Positions 53,716 through 64,000 of a stretch of DNA of 64,000 nt are shown here, piece after piece; the first letter of the stretch is position 1, and every line of letters starts with the position of its first letter. A model generated the notes under the pieces. The model saw only the letters and a program-made list of their open reading frames with translations. It did no database searches and was not told the origin of the DNA. A program made the translations under genes and the position numbers. The DNA is taken from the NCBI GenBank assembly GCA_040384325.1, contig JAZKJL010000002.1:124001-188000 (forward strand). The letters are read 5' to 3'. Source of the stretch: JACMLX01 sp040384325. GTDB taxonomy: Bacteria > Gemmatimonadota > Gemmatimonadetes > Gemmatimonadales > Gemmatimonadaceae.

Positions 53716-55419
53716 TCAGCCGTCCAGCGCAGCGACCCGCTTCTCGGCTTTCGACAGCCAGTAGAACGTCAGGCCCACGCAGAGCCCTGTCCCGAAGAGC
53801 GCGCCACGCAGGAATCGCCAGACGACCAGCGGCTCGTGATAGGCCACACTGCGCGCGTACCAGTACATCGCCGGCGCCAGGCAGAGCGCCACGACCATCG
53901 TCAGGAAGCCGGCCGAGACCAGGAACAGGATCCCCTGCCACGTCACCGTCTGGTTCACCGCCGTCTCGGCGTCGAATCGCGGATTGATGCTGCCGATGTA
54001 GAGCGCCAGCGCCGCCTGCGCGAACATCAGCGAGGCCACCGAGGCCAGTGACAGCGCCATCACCAATGGTGCAGTGCCCAGCAGCAGCGAGGTGAGGAAG
54101 ACGATGCCCACCGCCACCAGTGCCAAAGGACCCGTGGCCGCCCAGTACTTGGCGAAGATGATGTCGCGCACGCGCACCGGCGCGGCTCGCAACAGCCACC
54201 ACATCGTGCCTTCGGCGGCGATGGTCGGGAGCACCAGGCGCGAGGTGACGGCGGCCAACACCATGCCGGCCAGGCCGACGTTCACCACCGGCAGGATGCT
54301 CGTCACCAACTGTGGCATCGCACCACCGCCCGTCGGCAGCACGCTGACCCCGACCACGTACACCAGCACCAACGGGATCAGCAGCACGAACTGCGACCAG
54401 AGCGCCGCATCGCGTCCGAGAAGGCGCATCTCCTTCAGCAGCAGTTCGCGACGCGCCGGCTGCAGCGGTGCCAGCAGCAGGTGGAACGGACGCGTGATGA
54501 TCGACGGCGGATGGTCGCTGCGGCCTGCCGAGCGGACAGCGGCGATTCCGCGTGCGTAGAGGAGGCGGAAGCTGGCATAGGCCGCGCTCAGTGCCGTGCA
54601 GGCCAACAGCCAGAGCCACGCCAATGGCTGCGGGTCCCAGAAACCATCGAGCCAGTTCTTCAGCACGCGCGCCGCCCACTCGGTGGGCAGCCATGGCGAC
54701 AGCGGTACGTCCAGCATCTTCACCACTTCGCCGATCGCCTTGGTGCCGAGCTGCGTGAGCTGCGCCGGCTGCACGCGATTCATCACGTAGATCGCGCCGA
54801 TGCAGAGGCCCAGTCCGATCAGTCGGAAGGTGAACTGCGCGCGTGTGGGCGGCACGAACGCCACCAGCAGGTAGACCGCGATGCACCCGACCGACGTGGC
54901 CGTGAGCCAGAGCGGCAGCCACGCGGCGAATGCGACCAGCGGCCACAGGATGCCGCCGCCGAACGCGAGGCCGTAGCCCGCCAACAGCGGCACCACCAGC
55001 AGCAGCGCGATCGCACCGCCTTCGGCCACCACCTGCAGGAAACGCGAGACGAAGAAAGTGCCCGGTGGAATCGGCGCCGCCGCGAGCAGCTCGAGATCAC
55101 GCGACAGGAAGAAGGCAGGCAGCGCGGTGACGATGCAGCTCAGGATCAGTACCGACCCGATGCTCAGCAGCGAGAAGGCCAGCACGCGGCCGGCGATCGC
55201 GGTGCCGATCGCATCGACGCTGGTGAGGTAGTTGAGCACCAGCAGCACGATCACCGTACCGCCGATCCACGTCACGCCGAGCGCCGTCAGGACACCGAGT
55301 GGGCCCACCGCGCCCTGCACCTTGCGCTGGCGCCAGAGCGGCTTGATGAGGGTTCCGAGGGTGACGGCGCGAAAGGCGGAAGGAACCAGTGGCTGTGAGG
55401 CCGTCACGACCTCAGACAC
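53716..55419 (-). CDS. ABC-2-type transporter permease
   Basis: A 567-residue protein with about twelve hydrophobic segments and no ATPase motifs, including VIVLLVLNYLTSVDAIGTAI and GAIALLLVVPLLAGYGLAFG. It starts with GTG and overlaps the ATP-binding subunit gene by eight bases, so the two make an export-type ABC transporter. It is twice the usual ABC-2 permease length, like fused permeases that need no second subunit. Substrate unknown. Confidence 0.82.
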   Translation of the reverse strand: MSEVVTASQPLVPSAFRAVTLGTLIKPLWRQRKVQGAVGPLGVLTALGVTWIGGTVIVLLVLNYLTSVDAIGTAIAGRVLAFSLLSIGSVLILSCIVTALPAFFLSRDLELLAAAPIPPGTFFVSRFLQVVAEGGAIALLLVVPLLAGYGLAFGGGILWPLVAFAAWLPLWLTATSVGCIAVYLLVAFVPPTRAQFTFRLIGLGLCIGAIYVMNRVQPAQLTQLGTKAIGEVVKMLDVPLSPWLPTEWAARVLKNWLDGFWDPQPLAWLWLLACTALSAAYASFRLLYARGIAAVRSAGRSDHPPSIITRPFHLLLAPLQPARRELLLKEMRLLGRDAALWSQFVLLIPLVLVYVVGVSVLPTGGGAMPQLVTSILPVVNVGLAGMVLAAVTSRLVLPTIAAEGTMWWLLRAAPVRVRDIIFAKYWAATGPLALVAVGIVFLTSLLLGTAPLVMALSLASVASLMFAQAALALYIGSINPRFDAETAVNQTVTWQGILFLVSAGFLTMVVALCLAPAMYWYARSVAYHEPLVVWRFLRGALFGTGLCVGLTFYWLSKAEKRVAALDG

Positions 55420-56170
55420 TCAGCACCTCGGCCACGTCGCGCGTGGCCGGTTCACCGGTCAGGTGCAGGAAGATCGTTTCCAGCGGCGCGTCGGGCATGC
55501 GCATCCAGGTGCGCAGCTCGGGCACGGTGCCGGAGGCCACCAGCTTGCCGCGCTTCATGATGCCGATGCGGTCGCAGGTGCCTTCCACCGTCTCCAGCGT
55601 GTGCGTGGACATGAGCACCGAGTTGCCGCGCGCAGCGTAGGCGCGGAGCATGTCTTTCAGCACCCGCGCACCGCGCGGGTCGAGGCCCACCAGCGGCTCA
55701 TCCACCATCAGCACCTTGGGGCGATGCAGCACCGCCGCCGAGAGCAACAGCTTCTGGCGCATGCCGTGGCTGTACTGCTCCACCAGCTCGTGCTGCCAGC
55801 TGGTCAGCTCGAAAAGCTCCAGCAGCTCGGCGGCGCGCGACTCGACCGCCTTCCACTGCAAGCCGTAGAGCGAGGCGGAGAAGCGAAGGAACTCGGTGCC
55901 GGTCAGCTTGTCGTAGACGTACGGCCGGTCGGGCACGAAGGCGAGGTGCCGCTTGGCCTCGACCGGATTGCTGCGCATGTCGATGCCGGCGACGCGCACC
56001 ACACCGGCGTCGGCGCGGAGAATCCCGGCCAGCATCTTGAGCGTGGTGGTCTTGCCGGCACCGTTGGCGCCGAGGAAGCCGAACACCTCGCCGGCCTGCA
56101 CGGTGAGGTCGAGACCCTCGACGGCGGTGAAGTCGCCGTACCGCTTGGTGACACCCTGCAGTTGGATCAT
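55412..56170 (-). CDS. ABC transporter ATP-binding protein
   Basis: A 252-residue ABC-2-type ATPase (CcmA/NatA-like). Walker A is GANGAGKTTTLKML, the Q-loop region is AFVPDRPYVYDKLTG, the signature is QYSHGMRQKLLLSAAVLHRP (the SGG position reads SHG), Walker B is VLMVDEPLVGLDP and the switch His is in MSTHTLE. It powers the adjacent permease. It is divergent from uvrA. Confidence 0.92.
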   Translation of the reverse strand: MIQLQGVTKRYGDFTAVEGLDLTVQAGEVFGFLGANGAGKTTTLKMLAGILRADAGVVRVAGIDMRSNPVEAKRHLAFVPDRPYVYDKLTGTEFLRFSASLYGLQWKAVESRAAELLELFELTSWQHELVEQYSHGMRQKLLLSAAVLHRPKVLMVDEPLVGLDPRGARVLKDMLRAYAARGNSVLMSTHTLETVEGTCDRIGIMKRGKLVASGTVPELRTWMRMPDAPLETIFLHLTGEPATRDVAEVLSV

Positions 56171-56371
56171 GCGCCGCGCTCAGGTGGGATGGGTGGGGGC
56201 GGCCCGGGACCGGCCCCGACACACGTATCCGGAGACTGCCCAGCGACCCCCTCGGTCACGTTCCGGCGGGGTGGTGACCGCGCCCGTCCGACGTGCTGCC
56301 ACGCGCCCGGCGACGCCCACCTGACTGGCCGGGTTGAATGCACAAGCCGGACCGGCCACCTTCAGAAGCTT

Positions 56372-59350
<2,979 letters not shown>

Positions 59351-59362
59351 CGGAAAACACCA

Positions 59363-59400
59363 GCACCCACGCCGCGGCTCGGGACGCGCGTCGTGGGTGC
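59363..59400 (+). terminator. Hairpin after uvrA
   Basis: Nine-bp perfect stem (GCACCCACG / CGTGGGTGC) 12 bases after the uvrA stop, with a GC-rich 20-nt interior that can pair further. No U-run follows. It lies between convergent genes. Confidence 0.6.
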
Positions 59401-59422
59401 CGTGACAGCTCGTGCTGCCCCT

Positions 59423-62400
59423 TCAGGACGACTTCAGCGCTCCGCTCACCTTCAGCCATCCTTCGCTCAACAGCGCCGGCAGGTCGGGCAGCAACGCGTC
59501 CTGCGTGGCCTTCACCACCGGATCTTCCTGCCAGGTGGTCACGTTGACCTTCCGCACCCAGCTCCAGCCGCCCTTGATCTCGGCCGGCAGCGGCATGCGA
59601 ATGGTCTCCGGGTCCACCAGCACCGGGCCGACGCGGAAGGTGAGCGACATCGCGTCCAGCGCCGGTGCCACGTGTTCACGCATCAACTCGATCTTCTTCC
59701 GCGGCACGATCCCGCTGGTGATGTGCACCGCGCCACGCGGATCGACCAGCAGCGTCAGCATCACGCGCTGGCCGGGGCGGATGTGCACCAGCGGTGCGCG
59801 GTCGATGTAGGGGTGCTCGACCGGCACCGGCGACATGTTCGGCGTGCCGGCAGCCGAGCCGAGGAACCCCTGGTTCGGGCCAGAGGGTCGTGCCTGAGGT
59901 GCGAGTGACTCGTGGACGGGATAGAAGCGCGAGAAGTCGTCGTTGATGAAGTAGCCCATCAGGCCATCGTCGAGCGCCAGCAGCTCACCCAGCCGCACTG
60001 GCAACGCCGTCCGCTCCAGCTCCGTGCGTGCCGCCTCGTACATCGCGCGTGGATCGGCGTCGTACTCCACCTCCAGCCGCAGCTCGGCGCGCACGATCGC
60101 CAGCGGATGCCCGATGATCACCGACAGGTGTTCGTTGCCGGCACGACCCACCGGGTCGCACGACCAGAGCGTGGCGTCGATCATGCGCAGCAGCGCACTG
60201 AGCGCCGTCTCGCTGGGCGGGTTGGTGCCGGCGGCGAGCGCCGGATCACGCAGGCCCCAGTCCAGCAACCCGTGCACGAACCCCTTCACCTGCGGCTGCG
60301 CGAGCTTGGGTGGCGCGCCGAGTGGATCCTGCTGGCCCGGCACACCCTGCCACTCGAGCGTGCGTCCGTCCTCGGATGATTGCAGCTGTCCAAGCGACGC
60401 CCCGGCGCCATCCATCAGCTCCAGCGCCTCGTCGAGATGATCGGGCACCACCCATCCACACACGGGAGAGTGGTCACGCGTCGCCTCACGCGCGTCGTCA
60501 CCTGCATCGAGCAACCGGAACATCAGCCGCGTGGATTCGTTGGTGCGCGGCGGCATCTGCATGAATGCGGCACCGGCGGTGGAGCGCATGTCCTCTGCCA
60601 GCACCGGGTTGGCGAGCCGCGTGTTCGCGACGTCGTGGAACTGTCCGAAGGTGTCGATGATGCGCAGCCTGGTGAGGCGGAAATGTCCCGCACGCAGCAG
60701 CCAGAGCGCGGTCGCGTCGTCGACCGCTTCCCACGCATTCGGATCGGGATTGGCACCCAGCCCGGGCTTGGAACGGCGTCCCATCAGGGCGAGGTGCAGT
60801 CCGCCGAATGACGTCGCCATCACGTCGAGTTTCGCGAAGTCGGCGGCGACGGTGGCGAGGTTGGCTTCCTGTGACGGCGTGGCGTCGTCCTGCAGGCTGG
60901 CTTGCTCGTCGGCGAGAAACTTCCGCAGTCGCTTTTCCATCGTGCGCGCGACGGCCGGCGTGAGCAGCGTGCGCCCGGTGAACGTGCGGGCCGGTGCAGC
61001 CACGCCGGCATCGATGCCGGTGCGCAGGCGGAAGTCGGTTTCATCGAGCTCCCAGTCCTGTTGCCCATTGGGTGACGGATACCACGCCACTTCCCAGCTC
61101 GCCTCCAGCGGAGTCCAGGGACGGCGCCACAACTGGAAGCCGACCTTGCTCGGCACGGTGCCGGTGACGTTGGAGGTCGCGGCCAGCGCCTGCACGTCGA
61201 TGTTGTCGTCGAGGAACGGCGCGTAGAGCATGCTCTGCTCCACCGAATAATGCTGCCCGGCGCGCGCCGGCGTGACCATCCTGGTGCCGCTGCGACGCAA
61301 CGCGCCGTCGGCGCGCGCCTTGGTCACGATCACGTTGCGCGCCACCTCGACGATGGTCGGATCCTGCAGCACCGTCTCGTACAACAGCGCGCCGCATTCC
61401 ACCGGGATCTGGCCCGACTTGAAGTCGGAGGTGGTGAGGTCGTTTCCGCGCACCTCGACCAATCCCGAAGTGCGTTGCGTGACGCCGTCGTCGTTGGTGG
61501 CGGCGTGCACGGCGATGCTGGTGATGGTCTCACCGGTGATGCGGCAGGTGAGCTTGCCGTTCTCGTCGAATCGGCCGTCCTCGCCATGCTTGTAGCTGCG
61601 TCGGCCTTCGCTGACCAGCACCACCGGGTCGCGCGGTTCGTACCAGCGCGGCATGGCGCGGCGCACGGTCTCGGTGCGACGCGGCGCACCTGCAGGCGCG
61701 CTGCCCGGCGGTGCCGGCGCGCGCGACGGCATGCCGCTGGTGTCCTCACGACGGTTGCTGCCGCCGCTTCCGGTTCCGACGCGCTCCGACACCTGGCCGA
61801 GCTCGAGCCCCACGCTGAAGAACTTCTTCTGCACCCCGATCTGCGTCTTGTCGAAGGCGTCGAACTTGTCGGGGCGTCCCGGCGGACGTGGGCTGTTCTC
61901 GCTGCCGCTGGCCGGCGGGAACATGTCCCCCTGCTCGATCTCGGCGACGACGAAACCTCCCGGCCGCGAGTTGAAGTCTTCCGCGTGCAGCGTGGATTCG
62001 AGCCGCATGATGCCGCTCTCCAGCGCGAGGTCGCTGAGCGACCCGTGGTGGAATGCCGCCAGCGTGCGCTCCAGTCCCGGCGTCCCGTCGCGCGATGCCA
62101 CCAGTGCCGCCAGCGCCTGTGCGCCGCTGTTGCCGAGCGCCACGCTGACGGAGCCTGCGGCCGGAACGCCCGCGGACGGCACGTCGAAGCCACCGCCGCG
62201 GCCATTCCACGCCACGTCGTACACGGCACCATGGCAGAGGAGCTGGCGCGGCCAGTACAGCTCGAAGTAGCGCTGCTTCGCGGCCAGGTACATGCCCTTC
62301 TTCGATTGACGCGAGTCGGCGTTGCGCGCGAACTTCGCGGCACCGCTGCCCATGTGCACCGTGGTTTCCTTCGACGCGGCGGGCTTGCTGGTGCCCTTGG

Positions 62401-63319
62401 TGGTGGCGGCAGGTGTCGCGTCGATGACCTCGAAGGTGGGACGCGCATCCTTCACCACTTCCGAGAGTCCCAATTCCTGACGCGCCTTCTCGGCACGGCG
62501 CGCCGCTTCATCGACGCGGGCGGTGGCGCCGGGAATGGTCCATCCCAGTGCGTCGAGCGCGGCATACCAGGCGCGTTCGGTGCGCGGAGCATGCAGCGGA
62601 TCGCGATCCACCTCGCTGTACCAGCCGCTGACGAGGTAGGTGAGCGGCCCGCGCTCGACGCCGGTCAGTGGATCGTGGAAGCCGAGCAGGTTGCGCACGT
62701 TGTCGTAGTACACGGCGAACGTCGGGTCGCCGGGACCGACGGCGGTGATCGGTGCGGCCGGCGCGTCGGCGCGATTCTCGGTCCACTGCGCCAGCGGTGT
62801 GACACGACGCTGCGCCGGATCGAGCGCTCCCTCGATCACCCAGGCGGCGGCGGTGCGTGGTGACGTGGCGGTGGCACCGGCCACGATGCGCGCCACCAGC
62901 CAGCGATCGGGAATGGAGCGATACGTCGTGCGCTCTGTGTTGCGGCGTTCCGGTTGCTCGGCGGAGGCGTCGGCGTCGGCGGCGAGTGGAACGTCGTCTT
63001 GCGTGCGTGCGCCGACGCCCTTCGTCAATCCGTCGGGCAGGGCCCAGTGCAGGTGAACGCCGGGTTCGCGCCCGGTGACGACGTCGAACGGTGCCGGGCG
63101 CGCTGTGCTGGCATCGATCGGATCCACCTGCACGTCCGCCCATTGCGATGCGGCGGCGCTGGACGCCGGGACCATCAACGCGTCGACCGTGATCGGCACC
63201 AGCAACCGTGGCCCACGCCACGCGCCGCTGTCCCAGCTGATCACCTCGGCCGGGTTGGTGCCGAACGCGAACTGGAAGTTGCGCGCGGCGAGTTCGACGT
63301 GAAACGAACGATCGGCCAT
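59423..63319 (-). CDS. Large (1298-residue) protein of unknown function
   Basis: A very long protein with no signal peptide and no recognisable catalytic motif. It opens SFHVELAARNFQFAFGTNPA and contains GREPGVHLHWALPDGLTKG, SIPDRWLVARIVAG, KKGMYLAAKQRYFELYWPRQ and a C-terminal GGWSWVRKVNVTTWQEDPVV. Frequent Trp/Tyr and alternating strands suggest multiple beta domains. A Ser/Gly/Arg-rich low-complexity linker lies around residues 510-560. It begins three bases after the upstream gene's stop, so the two are one operon. It could be a structural component of a large assembly or a toxin-like protein; the sequence does not say. Confidence 0.75.
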   Translation of the reverse strand: MADRSFHVELAARNFQFAFGTNPAEVISWDSGAWRGPRLLVPITVDALMVPASSAAASQWADVQVDPIDASTARPAPFDVVTGREPGVHLHWALPDGLTKGVGARTQDDVPLAADADASAEQPERRNTERTTYRSIPDRWLVARIVAGATATSPRTAAAWVIEGALDPAQRRVTPLAQWTENRADAPAAPITAVGPGDPTFAVYYDNVRNLLGFHDPLTGVERGPLTYLVSGWYSEVDRDPLHAPRTERAWYAALDALGWTIPGATARVDEAARRAEKARQELGLSEVVKDARPTFEVIDATPAATTKGTSKPAASKETTVHMGSGAAKFARNADSRQSKKGMYLAAKQRYFELYWPRQLLCHGAVYDVAWNGRGGGFDVPSAGVPAAGSVSVALGNSGAQALAALVASRDGTPGLERTLAAFHHGSLSDLALESGIMRLESTLHAEDFNSRPGGFVVAEIEQGDMFPPASGSENSPRPPGRPDKFDAFDKTQIGVQKKFFSVGLELGQVSERVGTGSGGSNRREDTSGMPSRAPAPPGSAPAGAPRRTETVRRAMPRWYEPRDPVVLVSEGRRSYKHGEDGRFDENGKLTCRITGETITSIAVHAATNDDGVTQRTSGLVEVRGNDLTTSDFKSGQIPVECGALLYETVLQDPTIVEVARNVIVTKARADGALRRSGTRMVTPARAGQHYSVEQSMLYAPFLDDNIDVQALAATSNVTGTVPSKVGFQLWRRPWTPLEASWEVAWYPSPNGQQDWELDETDFRLRTGIDAGVAAPARTFTGRTLLTPAVARTMEKRLRKFLADEQASLQDDATPSQEANLATVAADFAKLDVMATSFGGLHLALMGRRSKPGLGANPDPNAWEAVDDATALWLLRAGHFRLTRLRIIDTFGQFHDVANTRLANPVLAEDMRSTAGAAFMQMPPRTNESTRLMFRLLDAGDDAREATRDHSPVCGWVVPDHLDEALELMDGAGASLGQLQSSEDGRTLEWQGVPGQQDPLGAPPKLAQPQVKGFVHGLLDWGLRDPALAAGTNPPSETALSALLRMIDATLWSCDPVGRAGNEHLSVIIGHPLAIVRAELRLEVEYDADPRAMYEAARTELERTALPVRLGELLALDDGLMGYFINDDFSRFYPVHESLAPQARPSGPNQGFLGSAAGTPNMSPVPVEHPYIDRAPLVHIRPGQRVMLTLLVDPRGAVHITSGIVPRKKIELMREHVAPALDAMSLTFRVGPVLVDPETIRMPLPAEIKGGWSWVRKVNVTTWQEDPVVKATQDALLPDLPALLSEGWLKVSGALKSS

Positions 63320-63322
63320 CGG

Positions 63323-64000
63323 TCACCCCAGGTTGACGACGGGAAACAGCACCTGCAGCTCGGCATTGCTGAGCGGCTTCGTCATCAGGCTGACACGCAA
63401 TGGTGCGTCGATGTACATCGAGCCCGCGTTCCACGCCTGGCCACCGGACTCCTTCGGGTCACCGTTGTCCTCGAAGCGCTGCCGGAACGGGAACTGGAAC
63501 ATCTCGAGCGCCAGCTCACCTGACGTCAGCACGCCCGGACTGGCGTCGGGACCGCCGATCGTATCCAGCCGCTGCTTCAGTGCATCGCGCAGCGCCGCCA
63601 CGTGCACCACGCGACGATTGGACTTGCGGACCGGCACCGGTACCGGCGCCGGCAGCGGCGTCACCACCACCGGCGATTCGCGGCCCACCTGCTGCCCGGT
63701 GTTGGCTCCGCGCAGCCAGCGCAGCTTGAGCTTGAAGCCACTCGGCACGTTCTCGTCGGGCGTCGGATTGCCATCGGGCTTCGCCTCGTGCAGGTCCACG
63801 CCGAATTGAATGCCTTCGCGAGGTTCCTCGATGTCCACTCGCGTCGGCACGCCATCGAAGATGCAGAGCATCACGTCGGGTGCGAGGCGATCCATGCGCA
63901 ACAACGGCAGCTTGGTGCCCTTGCCGGTGGCGGTGCTCTTGGTGGTACCGCGGTAGGCCTTCACTTCGAGCCCGGGCCAACCAGATACCGCACGCGAGCG
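63323..64000 (-). CDS. Protein of unknown function, 5' end outside the window
   Basis: The reading frame stays open to the right edge, with plausible coding (GWPGLEVKAYRG) beyond the first in-window start at 63964, so the gene probably begins outside. The visible 225 codons contain LPLLRMDRLAPDVMLCIFDG, EPREGIQFGVDLHEAKPDG, a Pro/Val-rich linker (TPLPAPVPVPVRKSN) and LALEMFQFPFRQRFEDNGD. No family recognised. It is the upstream partner of the 1298-residue protein, three bases away, so the products probably act together. Confidence 0.68.
   Translation of the reverse strand, partial: RSRAVSGWPGLEVKAYRGTTKSTATGKGTKLPLLRMDRLAPDVMLCIFDGVPTRVDIEEPREGIQFGVDLHEAKPDGNPTPDENVPSGFKLKLRWLRGANTGQQVGRESPVVVTPLPAPVPVPVRKSNRRVVHVAALRDALKQRLDTIGGPDASPGVLTSGELALEMFQFPFRQRFEDNGDPKESGGQAWNAGSMYIDAPLRVSLMTKPLSNAELQVLFPVVNLG

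Noticed and set aside
55232..56371. N-terminal extension of UvrA by 380 residues
   Set aside because: The upstream frame is antisense to the ABC transporter genes; UvrA proper begins at the ATG at 56372.
59423..64000. Prophage or tail-like cluster
   Set aside because: No capsid, tail, lysis or integrase gene visible; only two unknown proteins.

Overview
The window comes from a high-GC, Gram-negative chromosome. It most likely belongs to a phototrophic member of the Gemmatimonadota, in the vicinity of Gemmatimonas phototrophica. That placement is inferred from three things: a purple-bacterial-type light-harvesting operon (pucB, pucA, pucC at 29.4-31.4 kb), the many secreted peptidases and lipoproteins that read like Gemmatimonadota proteins, and the CCM-type cytochrome c maturation genes. 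No rRNA, tRNA, CRISPR array, transposase or integrase gene was seen.

Layout. At 0-3.5 kb lie the start of an acyl-CoA synthetase gene running off the left edge, a translationally coupled TPR / ParA-like ATPase / lipoprotein trio, and a phosphoribosyltransferase. At 3.5-14.7 kb is a series of exported enzymes: amidase, gamma-glutamyltransferase, a DUF5916-type outer-membrane protein, a lipoprotein, a beta-lactamase-fold serine hydrolase and an S9 peptidase. At 14.8-20.8 kb is a run of eight small unrelated genes, all on the minus strand, with imperfect direct repeats around two of them; it looks like accessory, partly decayed sequence. At 21-29 kb come ligA, a YtxH protein, a TPR protein, thymidine phosphorylase, a small membrane protein, an M1 peptidase and a GH16 glycosidase.

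The centre, 29.05-31.5 kb, is the photosynthetic part. A control region holds a 10-bp inverted repeat and a set of AGTTGAC repeats around a plausible sigma-70 promoter. It is followed by the antenna beta and alpha genes, a GC-rich hairpin, and pucC, which encodes a bacteriochlorophyll-delivery-family transporter. A 28-bp perfect inverted repeat separates pucC from the convergent gyrB.

At 31.5-37.6 kb are gyrB, recF and a dciA-like gene, resembling an origin-type cluster split by yidB, Dabb and methyltransferase genes, followed by a crotonase. At 37.8-43.1 kb are a TonB-domain protein, an M28 peptidase, mtnA and glpK. At 43.1-49.9 kb are a lipoprotein, DoxX, a small helical protein, a cytochrome c maturation operon (Cys-type ccmE, ccmF, a Tat-exported CcmH-like protein, a CcmI-like zinc-ribbon protein) and a cryptochrome/photolyase. 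At 50-56 kb are a lipoprotein with a strong terminator, moaB, a Uma2 nuclease-fold protein, an unknown protein and an ABC-2 exporter. At 56-59.4 kb is uvrA, with Lys/Ala-rich additions. At 59.4-64 kb are two large co-transcribed genes of unknown function, the second cut by the right edge.

How the genes fit together. The puc operon would supply a peripheral antenna to a reaction centre encoded elsewhere. The ccm operon would make c-type cytochromes for the same or respiratory electron transport. The photolyase and UvrA repair light damage. The remainder is housekeeping plus a large secreted degradative repertoire.
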